Shown: positions 1 through 6,981 of the stretch, piece by piece
Numbering within the stretch: the stretch's first letter is position 1
Layout: each line of letters opens with the position of its first letter
Origin: JAKACU01 sp021821185
GTDB taxonomy: Bacteria > Bacillota > Bacilli > Alicyclobacillales > SLC66
Length of the DNA: 15,471 nucleotides
Assembly: GCA_027343965.1 (NCBI GenBank)
Contig: DAHWJX010000127.1
Span: 1-15,471 of the forward strand
Reading direction: 5' to 3'
The notes under the pieces: model-generated
Seen by the model: the letters and a program-made list of their open reading frames with translations, nothing else
Told to the model about the DNA's origin: nothing
Databases searched by the model: none
Translations under genes and position numbers: made by a program

Positions 1-1
1 A

Positions 2-874
2 GCTCTTGCATTAGCTGCTCTAGGTTATCACCATATTTTATTTATTGGTCCGCCAGGTGCTGGAAAAAGTATGTTGGCAAAACGCTTTCCATCCTTGCTT
101 CCACCTCTAAATCTTGAACAGGCCATGACCGTACAGCAAATTTATAGCGTAGCGGGCTTGAATCGCCATCAGAGCACGATGCCTCCCTTTCGTGCGCCAC
201 ATACCACGACATCGGTGCAGGGACTGTTAGGAGGTGGGCACCCTATTCATCCAGGGGAAATTACATTGGCGCACCATGGTATTTTGTTTCTTGATGAAAT
301 CCCTGAATTTTCACGTAGTGCCATTGATGGACTTCGACAGCCTATCGAAGAAGGTGTCATTCATTTGCGAAAAGGAGGTCACAGCTTCGATTTTCCTGCT
401 CAGTTTCAATTGATGGCTGCGATGAATCCATGTCCATGCGGATACCTTGGCTCCCATCATCACGAGTGCACATGTCAAGCAAACGAAGTGCGGCGGTATC
501 GCACGCGAATATCAGGCCCCATTCTTGATAGGATTGATCTTGTCGTATGGGTGGATCCTCCAGAAGCACATGATCTCCTTTGTGACTCTAACCTAGAGCA
601 AGATAGTGCCTCGCTGATCATAAAGCAAATACAAAGCGCACGCGCCTTTCGCCTTGACCGGCAGCGACAGTTGGGACAAAAAGGTATCCCTAAAGAGCTG
701 TCCCTCACGAGTGATGCATCAAGGTTTCTCGTGGAAGCAACGCGGTCTGTGCAATTATCCGCACGTAGTCTGATGAAAATTATGCAAGTAGCTCGAACGA
801 TCGCCGACTACGAATTGTCTGACGACGTTACTTCCGTTCACATGGCTGAAGCTATGCAATACCGCGCTACCTGA
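2..874 (+). CDS. comM: ComM/YifB family Mg-chelatase-like AAA+ ATPase (5' end missing)
   Basis: The reading frame is open from base 2, so the N-terminal part of the gene (about 210 residues, judging from the family's usual ~500) lies outside the window. The 290 visible residues start just before the Walker A motif GPPGAGKS (residues 16-23 of the fragment). Next come Walker B ILFLDEIPEF (94-103), the sensor-like MNPCPCG (about 141-147) with a Cys-rich CPCG...CTC stretch typical of the family, an arginine-rich RRYRTRISGP segment, and the C-terminal Mg-chelatase helical domain. Family members act as hexameric helicases in the cytoplasm that promote branch migration of incoming DNA during natural transformation. 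An ATG at 71 exists, but it follows Walker A and cannot be the real start. Related genomes often keep comM next to rnhB/yraN. Here those genes lie nearby on the opposite strand. Confidence 0.95.
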   Translation, partial: ALALAALGYHHILFIGPPGAGKSMLAKRFPSLLPPLNLEQAMTVQQIYSVAGLNRHQSTMPPFRAPHTTTSVQGLLGGGHPIHPGEITLAHHGILFLDEIPEFSRSAIDGLRQPIEEGVIHLRKGGHSFDFPAQFQLMAAMNPCPCGYLGSHHHECTCQANEVRRYRTRISGPILDRIDLVVWVDPPEAHDLLCDSNLEQDSASLIIKQIQSARAFRLDRQRQLGQKGIPKELSLTSDASRFLVEATRSVQLSARSLMKIMQVARTIADYELSDDVTSVHMAEAMQYRAT

Positions 875-896
875 TTTTTTTCGAACCGGTTTTAGC

Positions 897-902
897 TATA
901 AT
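897..902 (+). promoter_or_regulatory. Candidate -10 box (TATAAT) for the patatin-like gene
   Basis: A perfect TATAAT lies 23 bp after the comM stop. No convincing -35 hexamer sits 16-18 bp upstream, where the sequence is T-rich. The box overlaps an ATG at 901, so transcription starting here would begin after that ATG. This favours a translation start at 925 or 934 for the next gene. It is a weak call because the -35 is poor. Confidence 0.4.
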
Positions 903-924
903 GACATTGGCAGGAAAAGGGGGC

Positions 925-1809
925 ATGGCGATCATGAAACTTGGCATAGCATTTGCCGGCGGAGGAGCATCGGGGGGAGCTCACGTGGGCGTCCTGCAAG
1001 CACTCAATGAAGAACACATTCCGATCTCCATGATCGCCGGTACAAGCAGCGGTGCTATGGTAGCAGGACTTTACGCTGCCGGAACATCGATTGATGCATT
1101 GCTCCAATTGCTGACAAAACTTAACCGTAGCCATATGGATATTGACTTGAGTCTTTTTGCGCGTTTGATCAGTAAAAGAGACGTTCGAGGTTTATTACTT
1201 GGTGATCGGTTGGAGGTTTTTATCGAAGATATCCTAGGATCAAAAACGCTACAGGATATTACTTTTCCCCTTGCTATCATTGCGACTGATCTTCAAACTG
1301 GTCAAGAAGTCGTATTTAGTTCGCACCCTTGCCCTGCGCCATCAACCCGCATTTTCGGTGATCAGACAAGCGTGCCACTCTGGCGTAATGTATGTGATGC
1401 TTCCCTTGCGCGCGCCATACGTGCAAGCATTAGCATCCCTCTTGTCTTTCAACCGACCATCATTCAAGACATGATACTTGCTGATGGCGGTCTTGTTGAT
1501 AACTGCCCTGTCGATCCTCTTCTCGCTATGGGCGCTGATATCACGATTGCCGTCGATACCATAACTCCCTTCTTACAGCGAAAGAGTCGGCTGCCTCTGC
1601 GTGTGAGAACCATGACGCAACAAATTATCAATGTTGGACTAGCGCGTCATGCACTTCTAAGTGCAATGAAAGCGGACATTTTTTTAGCGCCTCCCGTTGG
1701 CCCCATTGGAGCGCTTGATTTTGCCAACCTCTCCAATGTCGCTGAGCGGGGATATCAGTACACCAAAACTAGAATCCCACAAATTTTGGCTATCTTAAAC
1801 GCACATTAA
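925..1809 (+). CDS. Patatin-like phospholipase / RssA-type serine hydrolase
   Basis: The 294-residue product has the patatin layout. A glycine-rich oxyanion loop GGGASGG lies at about 12-18, the nucleophile elbow GTSSG at 39-43 (Ser41), and the second catalytic residue is Asp in ADGGLVDN (Asp187). These proteins hydrolyse acyl esters of membrane lipids with a Ser-Asp dyad. The bacterial RssA/YlbK branch is cytoplasmic and its substrate is mostly unknown. The start at 925 is preferred because AGGAAAAGGGGG lies directly upstream. The ATG at 934, with better spacing from GGGGG, is equally possible, and the in-frame ATG at 901 falls inside a -10 box. The oxyanion loop usually carries Arg or Lys (GGGx[R/K]G). 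Here that position is Ser. The gene ends by overlapping the stop of the convergent UPF0154 gene by 4 bp. Confidence 0.88.
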   Translation: MAIMKLGIAFAGGGASGGAHVGVLQALNEEHIPISMIAGTSSGAMVAGLYAAGTSIDALLQLLTKLNRSHMDIDLSLFARLISKRDVRGLLLGDRLEVFIEDILGSKTLQDITFPLAIIATDLQTGQEVVFSSHPCPAPSTRIFGDQTSVPLWRNVCDASLARAIRASISIPLVFQPTIIQDMILADGGLVDNCPVDPLLAMGADITIAVDTITPFLQRKSRLPLRVRTMTQQIINVGLARHALLSAMKADIFLAPPVGPIGALDFANLSNVAERGYQYTKTRIPQILAILNAH

Positions 1810-2099
1810 TGTTTTTTCTGGTTTCCAGATGATTTATTCGTACCCATCTTAGCTGTTGTGTTATTTTTTTTGCGTCGACCAAACAACGGTGGCGGATTGG
1901 TATTTGATTTTTTCATTTGCTGCTTGACAAGTTGAAGTTGCCGAGGATTCAGGTTTACCCCCATCCGTTTCGCCATAGCAGCAAGATCCTTATCCTCCAT
2001 ATCCATGTTCGTCATACTACGTCTTAGCACCCATACGCCAAGTAGAAAACCTCCTACAAGGCCCACGATCAGTCCAATCACAAGTCCAATCCAAATCAT
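1806..2099 (-). CDS. UPF0154 (YneF-like) small membrane protein
   Basis: This 97-residue protein has one N-terminal membrane span rich in Gly, Val and Leu (residues 4-25). A charged segment follows, with MAKRMGVNL and QLVKQQMKK (about 42-64), matching the conserved half of the UPF0154/YneF family of Bacilli. The function of the family is unknown. Members are usually about 70 residues. This one carries an extra basic, Asn/Lys-rich tail of about 30 residues after position 65. AAAGGAGG seven bases before the ATG gives a firm start. The gene lies 17 bp after the rnhB-yraN stop and is probably the last gene of the rbgA operon. Confidence 0.85.
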   Translation of the reverse strand: MIWIGLVIGLIVGLVGGFLLGVWVLRRSMTNMDMEDKDLAAMAKRMGVNLNPRQLQLVKQQMKKSNTNPPPLFGRRKKNNTTAKMGTNKSSGNQKKH

Positions 2100-2116
2100 A
2101 CAACATCCTCCTTTTG

Positions 2117-3172
2117 TTAAGAAAAAGCTGCTATGTAGTGTTCGACAACCGGTATTTGCGCTGGATTATTGGTCCAAGTGACGGTCACTACGTCAAAGCG
2201 GCATACCCTATCATAATAATCTGTGTGCTCTTCGATAAACAGGGTTGCCAGACGACGTACATGTTGCCGCTTTTCCGCAGTAACCGATTCAGCGGCTTGC
2301 AAAAGATTAGTACTTGAACCACCTTTTATCGATCGCACCTCAACAAACACGAGTGCATCGCCATCTTGCATAACTAAATCTAACTCGCCGATCGATCTAC
2401 GCCAATTTCTCTCAATCAGTCGATAACCCTGTCGTTGTAGATACCAAAACGCGACGTCTTCAGTCCGATGACCTGCCTCCATGCGCGCGTGACTTGATCG
2501 CTTATCGATAGTCCCAAGTACGCGTGCCCTTTTAGCGACTTCTAGCACTGGCCGAAAAGACATTCGATGGATTGGACTTGGTCCCATCTCCTGAAGTGCC
2601 TCTAAATGCGCTCGCGTTCCATAGCCTACGTGGTTCGCAAACCCATAGGAGGGATACTGTTTATCGGCTTGCACCATCCTTTCATCACGCGTAACCTTTG
2701 CTAGGATGGATGCAGCGGCAATACTTTGGCTCACGGCATCACCATGGATTAACTTACGTTGCGCATACTGAATTCCAGGTAAATTAGTACCGTCCACCAA
2801 TACTATCGAAGGTTGAACAGGTAAAGCAAACAACGCTTTTCGCATAGCTAGGTACGTTGCTTGCAAAATGTTCATGCGATCAATATCAGCAGCTTCAACA
2901 ATCCCCACAGCAAACGCTATCGCCACGTTATGAATAAGTTCAAACGCGTCATTGCGTTGATTTTCGGTCAATTGCTTGGAATCATAAAAAGGCGCATCAG
3001 AAAGCTCAGGCGGAAGAATGACAGCTACCGCAACAACGGGTCCTGCCAAAGGTCCCCTGCCTGCCTCATCAATTCCACATAAAAGTGGTCCAAATTCCTG
3101 CCGTAAAAGAACGTCATAATCATAGGCTGCTCGACATAAACTAAGTTTTTGTGACGAAAATCTAGCTCCCAC
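2117..3172 (-). CDS. rnhB: Ribonuclease HII fused to a YraN (UPF0102) nuclease-like domain
   Basis: One uninterrupted frame encodes two proteins that are normally separate. Counting from the GTG at 3172 (351 residues), the first part is RNase HII, which cuts the RNA strand of RNA-DNA hybrids and starts ribonucleotide excision. It has DEAGRGPLAGP at 35-45 with Asp35 and Glu36, LVDG with Asp127, and GDAVSQSIAAASILAKVTRD with Asp145, so all four metal-binding acids are present. From about residue 231 comes a full YraN domain with a PD-(D/E)xK-like core: GELDLV (262-267), FVEVR (276-280) and RFDVV (325-329). YraN has no settled function. The start is uncertain. GTG 3172 has GGAAGTG six bases upstream and overlaps rbgA by 11 bp. 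TTG 3205 and ATG 3187 are also in frame but lack a good site. Expression is probably translationally coupled to rbgA. Confidence 0.93.
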   Translation of the reverse strand: MGARFSSQKLSLCRAAYDYDVLLRQEFGPLLCGIDEAGRGPLAGPVVAVAVILPPELSDAPFYDSKQLTENQRNDAFELIHNVAIAFAVGIVEAADIDRMNILQATYLAMRKALFALPVQPSIVLVDGTNLPGIQYAQRKLIHGDAVSQSIAAASILAKVTRDERMVQADKQYPSYGFANHVGYGTRAHLEALQEMGPSPIHRMSFRPVLEVAKRARVLGTIDKRSSHARMEAGHRTEDVAFWYLQRQGYRLIERNWRRSIGELDLVMQDGDALVFVEVRSIKGGSSTNLLQAAESVTAEKRQHVRRLATLFIEEHTDYYDRVCRFDVVTVTWTNNPAQIPVVEHYIAAFS

Positions 3173-4037
3173 GATGATCACTTCCATGATCGTTCGGCCG
3201 ATCAAAAGTGAGACGCCCTAAAGCACCTGTCTGCACTTCGCGCAATAACAACTCTGCCGCCCGATCAACATCAGGCTCTCCCTGAGCTTTTAAAGGTACA
3301 CGACGTTGTGCAATTTTCACAAGCATGTCTAAGGCAGAGTCGGTCCTTGCCAAAAAATCAAACCGATGCAGTAGGTTCTCAGGATATTGCCGGCAAAACC
3401 ACACAAGGAGTTCTTGTGCCAACTCTTGGGGCTCTAAGATCGTTGACTTGATGGCACCGGACCATGCCAAATGCAAAGCGACATCCCGATCATCGAACTT
3501 CGGCCACAAAATCCCTGGCGTATCCAGCAATTCTATGGACTGAGCCACTTTAATCCACTGTTGTTGCTTCGTTACTCCTGGCTTATCCCCAGTTTTGGCA
3601 GCGCTTCGTCCAGCCAAACGATTGATAAAGGAAGATTTACCGACATTTGGAATGCCAACAACCATCGCGCGAATCGCTGTTCGTTTAATCCCACGCTTGG
3701 CCATCGTTGCAAACCGATCAGCCGTCGCTCTCTTGGCAGCATCCAACACACGGTTCATGCTGTTACCATGTAAATTATCCACTGCAACAACCGGCGCCTT
3801 AAGTGAACGTTCCCACGCATCCACGTAGTCTTTCGTCACATGCGGATCCGCAAGATCCGCTTTCCCCAAAACAATAACTGCTGGTTTTTGGCGTACAACC
3901 TCAATCATCATCGGATTGCGGCTAGAATCAGGCAATCTCGCATCGACAATCTCAATAACGACATCCACCAATTTGAGCGATGTAGCAACTTCCCGCTTGG
4001 CTTTCGCCATGTGGCCGGGGAACCATTGTATAGTCAC
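3162..4037 (-). CDS. rbgA: Ribosome biogenesis GTPase RbgA (YlqF)
   Basis: This 291-residue protein is a circularly permuted GTPase that acts late in 50S subunit assembly. It starts (M)TIQWFPGHMAKA, as Bacillus RbgA does, and His9 is the residue implicated in GTP hydrolysis in that family. The permuted order is visible: G4-like GKAD (58-61), then G1 GIPNVGKSS (128-136), G2 Thr156 in PGVT, and G3 DTPG (172-175), followed by an RNA-binding C-terminal domain. G4 normally reads NKxD, and here its Asn is replaced by Gly. The start is GTG 4037, with AAGGAC seven bases upstream and an N-terminus matching the family. An ATG at 4058 would add seven residues with no binding site. The gene follows the terminator after rplS and overlaps the rnhB-yraN reading frame. 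Confidence 0.95.
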   Translation of the reverse strand: MTIQWFPGHMAKAKREVATSLKLVDVVIEIVDARLPDSSRNPMMIEVVRQKPAVIVLGKADLADPHVTKDYVDAWERSLKAPVVAVDNLHGNSMNRVLDAAKRATADRFATMAKRGIKRTAIRAMVVGIPNVGKSSFINRLAGRSAAKTGDKPGVTKQQQWIKVAQSIELLDTPGILWPKFDDRDVALHLAWSGAIKSTILEPQELAQELLVWFCRQYPENLLHRFDFLARTDSALDMLVKIAQRRVPLKAQGEPDVDRAAELLLREVQTGALGRLTFDRPNDHGSDHRGS

Positions 4038-4077
4038 GGCACTCGTCCTTAACAACATATATCATACAAAACACTTG

Positions 4078-4109
4078 AAAAAAGGGGGCTTGGTCTCCCA
4101 AGTCCCCCC
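4078..4109 (-). terminator. Rho-independent terminator after rplS
   Basis: Read on the - strand, CCAAG and CTTGG pair next to GGGGG/CCCCC with one bulged base. They enclose a GAGA tetraloop, and six T residues follow directly. It starts 13 bp after the rplS stop and precedes rbgA. Read-through or a weak promoter in 4040-4080 would be needed to express rbgA. Confidence 0.85.
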
Positions 4110-4121
4110 TCGGCACTCGCA

Positions 4122-4466
4122 TCAACGAATCTCTTTGATACGAGCAGCCTTGCCGCGCAAGTTTCGTAGATAATAAAGTTTGGCACGACGTACCTTGCCT
4201 CGCTTCATTACTTCGATTTTTTCCAATTTCGGCGAATGAATCGGAAATGTCCTTTCCACGCCAACACCATAGGAAATCTTACGAGCTGTAAATGTCGCAC
4301 TAATCGCAGTTCCTTTGCGCTTAATAACGACACCTTCAAAAACCTGGATACGTTCTCGTGAACCTTCACGTACTTTTACATGTACGCGTAACGTATCACC
4401 AGGACGAAACGCAGGAATATCTGTGCGCAATTGTTGCACAGCAACATCACGTACTAATGGGTGCAT
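4122..4466 (-). CDS. rplS: 50S ribosomal protein L19
   Basis: The 114-residue product has the standard L19 length and sequence: QLRTDIPAFRPGDTLRVHVK near the start, then RIQVFEGVVI, and a basic C-terminus with KLYYLRNLRGKAARIKE. L19 sits at the 30S-50S interface of the ribosome. The start at 4466 is set by GGGAGGTGG five bases upstream and by family alignment. A longer in-frame reading to 4556 runs through the promoter and leader and is not real. rplS usually follows rimM and trmD. Here it follows a lipoprotein gene and has its own promoter. Confidence 0.98.
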   Translation of the reverse strand: MHPLVRDVAVQQLRTDIPAFRPGDTLRVHVKVREGSRERIQVFEGVVIKRKGTAISATFTARKISYGVGVERTFPIHSPKLEKIEVMKRGKVRRAKLYYLRNLRGKAARIKEIR

Positions 4467-4537
4467 ATCTTCCACCTCCCGACGGGTGTTCATACAGTTA
4501 GCTACTTGTGTAGAGGACCACCCTGTTACCACAAGAC
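4467..4537 (-). promoter_or_regulatory. rplS: Candidate structured 5' leader of rplS
   Basis: On the - strand, CTTGTG (4530-4535) can pair with CACAAG (4505-4510), and GGGTG (4519-4523) can pair with CACCC (4484-4488). The two stems interleave, which is the arrangement of an H-type pseudoknot. CACCC can instead pair with GGTG inside the ribosome binding site GGGAGGTGG (4472-4480), so the two pairings are mutually exclusive. L19 leaders that respond to the protein are a known RNA class in Bacilli, but I could not check the match. The predicted transcription start (about 4531) would remove most of the first stem, so the full fold may form only on read-through RNA. Confidence 0.35.
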
Positions 4538-4546
4538 AGTATAACA
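4538..4546 (-). promoter_or_regulatory. Extended -10 promoter of rplS
   Basis: The - strand reads TGTTATACT, an extended -10 element (TGn + TATACT). It lies between the lipoprotein stop (4574) and the rplS start (4466). The -35 region is poor, which is acceptable for an extended -10 promoter. Confidence 0.6.
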
Positions 4547-4573
4547 CATGCTTCAAGCAAACGAAAGCTGAAA

Positions 4574-5323
4574 TTAAGGTTTTTCAACTTGTGACAGCAA
4601 ATCTTCAGGAACTGGTAGCGTTGCATTTTGATTGTAACCAAAATAAAGTTGCGTAGCATCAATCGATGCCGTCCCAAGTTGCGGAACTCCGACTGTTGAT
4701 TGCACTTCAATTTGCCGCAAGGCACCGTCTGTTGTATCTACCCATACCGTATACAACGCCTGTTGCGGTACTTTGCCGCCTGTCACACCATGTTGTACAA
4801 AAGTACCCATCACTGAAGGTTGTGCGGCCGTTGTAAACTGATACACATTACACAACCACGATGTGACCGTTTGTTCAGGTAACGAATAAACCACTTTTGG
4901 CGGATTATTGACTAAAAGAGCACGCATTGATTGCCAGGGTTGTAAATCTGTGACTGGTTGCATCGGATACCAGTGCCCATTATCCCGATAATATGCAAAC
5001 TTATTATCTTGATAGACAAGGTAATCATTGCCGCCAATCGTTTCATCAACATAAACCGTATTTGGCAAACGAACAGTACCATAAAAGTTTACTTGTCGAT
5101 TAAACCGCCCAGCCACTTCTTGAATTTGCGCTTTTACCTCGTAAGTTTTCAGAGCATTCATTTTTGAAATGGCATTTAGCACCTGTAGCACGCCTTTTGG
5201 ATCGACTTCACGGGTAATGATAGCCTGTTTCAATACGCTTGGATGCGACTGAAGATTACATCCACTAAGAACGGTTGCTCCTACTAAGGCTAACGCCCAT
5301 AAACCAAATTGTCGCTTCTTCAT
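4574..5323 (-). CDS. Predicted lipoprotein, LolA-like fold suspected
   Basis: The 249-residue product starts with a lipoprotein signal peptide: KKR, a hydrophobic stretch, then the lipobox LSGC with the lipidated Cys at position 22. The mature part has the pattern of LolA/YdcC-like lipid-binding proteins of Gram-positives. An N-terminal helix with MNALKTYEVKAQIQE is followed by many short beta strands (VNFYGTVRLP, TVYVDET, YLVYQDNKFAYY, ALYTVWVD). That fold assignment rests on pattern only. The ATG overlaps the stop of the upstream membrane protein by 4 bp (ATGA), and AAAGGAGG lies inside that gene's last codons, so the two are translationally coupled. It is likely anchored on the outer face of the membrane next to its partner. 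The substrate is unknown. Confidence 0.85.
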   Translation of the reverse strand: MKKRQFGLWALALVGATVLSGCNLQSHPSVLKQAIITREVDPKGVLQVLNAISKMNALKTYEVKAQIQEVAGRFNRQVNFYGTVRLPNTVYVDETIGGNDYLVYQDNKFAYYRDNGHWYPMQPVTDLQPWQSMRALLVNNPPKVVYSLPEQTVTSWLCNVYQFTTAAQPSVMGTFVQHGVTGGKVPQQALYTVWVDTTDGALRQIEVQSTVGVPQLGTASIDATQLYFGYNQNATLPVPEDLLSQVEKP

Positions 5324-6981
5324 TGTCCAAGCCTCCTTTGAGTACGACGCAGGAGCCCAAGGATGACTAAGACAACATACACGACTTCAGTAATCAATAG
5401 CCAAGGAATTTTTGATGGAGCAAGTAACATAATCTTTTGGTGCGCGTACGTTGATGTCAACAATTCAGGTGTCTCTGCCGATGTCACATAGGCCGTATAC
5501 AAATCCACGAGGTCTACATGATAGGCTCGGAATACTGGGACTAGTACGCCATGTTCAAAACGATAACCGCCCAAATACCGGGTAGGTGATGTTGTAATAT
5601 CCGCCGGTGCGTTGGCCACAATGACATCACCGTTTGCATGATGAAACACAGTCTCGAACCTGAATGAAGGTTGACCACTTACCCAAAGGTCTTGCCACCC
5701 ACCATTTGCACTAAGTTTAAAAATTTGTGCCGGAACGGTATTTACGAGCAGTTCATCTTGTTGATTGCCCAATAAATCAGCGAATACAATGTCCCTCGTC
5801 AAAGGATACAAGTAAGTTCCGCGCAGCGTAGCCACCACTTTACTGTTACCAGGAGTCAATGATATGACTTGTATGACATTATTGCCTTCGACAACAGCCT
5901 GTGGTGTCTTCGTAACGGACAAAGGCAATATCGGGTAAACGCCTAGAACAGCCACCCCACTTGTCTTCACGTTGACGGCAGTTCCATGGTACTGACCCAC
6001 AAGCACTCCATTTTGAATCGACAAACCATCCACTGCATGCGAACTTCTGCCTGTGACGTTCGCCCAATTGGCACTAACACTATGAGATGTCGACAAACTC
6101 AAATTGGAAAGGGCATTCGCTATGCTTCCAGGCTGCAATAACGTGGTTAAAAGTTGCCCAGGTGTTTGCGATAGCGATACGTACATACGCACCTTACTAC
6201 CAATATTAATGAAATGTGGCGTGGTAAAAGGATAATCAATAAGCCCTAAGCGATAGCTTGGCAATTGCATGAGTTCAGCGGGTGTCGCACTGTGCTCCTT
6301 AAAACCAAGGCCACCCGGTGAAACGGTAACCAAATCGTACTCATGTTGCAACTCTTCAATCGCAGAAATGGCATTTTGCGCCTGTTTAGGGTCATTTGCC
6401 ATCATATTGATTAATTGTTGCGCTTCGCCCTTTAATGGAGCATGTCCGCGTAACGTGACGATTTCTTGCGAGCCGTGCCGTGTCGGATCATTGATGAGCG
6501 CAACCGGTATACTCGGAACTTGCTTATCTGGGCTATTGATATGGCCGATGTAGCGAATGGAAAATGTGGATAAAAGGCCCAGATCAGAAAGCGGTACCCA
6601 TAGTTGCATCAAGGAAATCACGATCACGACAAAAAGTAGACGTAAAACGGATAACTTTACGATCCACCGCCCCAAAGCCAAGGCAAGAATAACAAGGACA
6701 ACATAATCAATAATTCGCCACGACATCGACTCGGAGACAAAACTCGTCAAAGCGAAACTCACCATTAAAATAAATAGCGTTAATCGTATGAGGAGTTTGC
6801 GGTCACGTTTTGGATAAGCAAATAAAAAAACCAACGTAGCTGCAATCACAGCCAGAACACCATAAAAGGAGTATTCAATTGTCCACCCTGTGAATACCAA
6901 TTGATAAAAGAGAATCGTCCACACCGCATAGATCGCGATCAGCGGCATTGTGCGCCAGCGTTTGACCAAAAATTCAAACAC
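5320..6981 (-). CDS. Polytopic membrane protein with large extracytoplasmic domain, function unknown
   Basis: I do not recognise this 553-residue protein as a named family. It has five closely spaced hydrophobic helices (about 12-31, 36-56, 63-83, 90-108, 112-130) and a soluble region of almost 400 residues (131-525). A final membrane span (about 526-544) precedes a basic tail RRTQRR. The soluble region looks beta-rich. DIVFADLLGNQQDELLVN (about 397-414) resembles one blade of an FG-GAP/VCBS-type propeller (DxxGxxxDE). The start is GTG 6981, with AGGAGGTG seven bases upstream inside the end of the ligase gene, giving an 8-bp overlap. The same membrane must hold the ligase-like neighbour and the lipoprotein encoded next, so the three may act together on an envelope polymer. 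That role is inferred from context alone. Confidence 0.85.
   Translation of the reverse strand: MFEFLVKRWRTMPLIAIYAVWTILFYQLVFTGWTIEYSFYGVLAVIAATLVFLFAYPKRDRKLLIRLTLFILMVSFALTSFVSESMSWRIIDYVVLVILALALGRWIVKLSVLRLLFVVIVISLMQLWVPLSDLGLLSTFSIRYIGHINSPDKQVPSIPVALINDPTRHGSQEIVTLRGHAPLKGEAQQLINMMANDPKQAQNAISAIEELQHEYDLVTVSPGGLGFKEHSATPAELMQLPSYRLGLIDYPFTTPHFINIGSKVRMYVSLSQTPGQLLTTLLQPGSIANALSNLSLSTSHSVSANWANVTGRSSHAVDGLSIQNGVLVGQYHGTAVNVKTSGVAVLGVYPILPLSVTKTPQAVVEGNNVIQVISLTPGNSKVVATLRGTYLYPLTRDIVFADLLGNQQDELLVNTVPAQIFKLSANGGWQDLWVSGQPSFRFETVFHHANGDVIVANAPADITTSPTRYLGGYRFEHGVLVPVFRAYHVDLVDLYTAYVTSAETPELLTSTYAHQKIMLLAPSKIPWLLITEVVYVVLVILGLLRRTQRRLGQ

Noticed and set aside
276..291. YraN EVR instead of EVK considered as a lost catalytic lysine (protein residues 276-280 of the RnhB-YraN fusion; coordinates are residue-like placeholders)
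   Set aside because: Other YraN proteins, including the enterobacterial one, carry EVR, so this is ordinary family variation.
872..895. T-run after the comM stop as an intrinsic terminator
   Set aside because: No GC-rich stem precedes the T residues. The only nearby palindrome, AACCGGTT, comes after them.
901..924. ATG at 901 as start of the patatin gene
   Set aside because: It lies within the TATAAT box and has no ribosome binding site. The sites at 912-923 serve the ATGs at 925/934.
4038..4058. ATG at 4058 as start of rbgA
   Set aside because: No ribosome binding site. The family N-terminus (M)TIQWFPGH begins at GTG 4037.
3325..4173. Several + strand open frames across rbgA
   Set aside because: Antisense shadows with low-complexity composition and no recognisable domains. 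rbgA on the - strand is unambiguous.
4467..4556. Extension of rplS to an ATG at 4556
   Set aside because: It covers the promoter and leader. L19 proteins begin at the MHPLV position, which has a strong GGGAGGTGG site.
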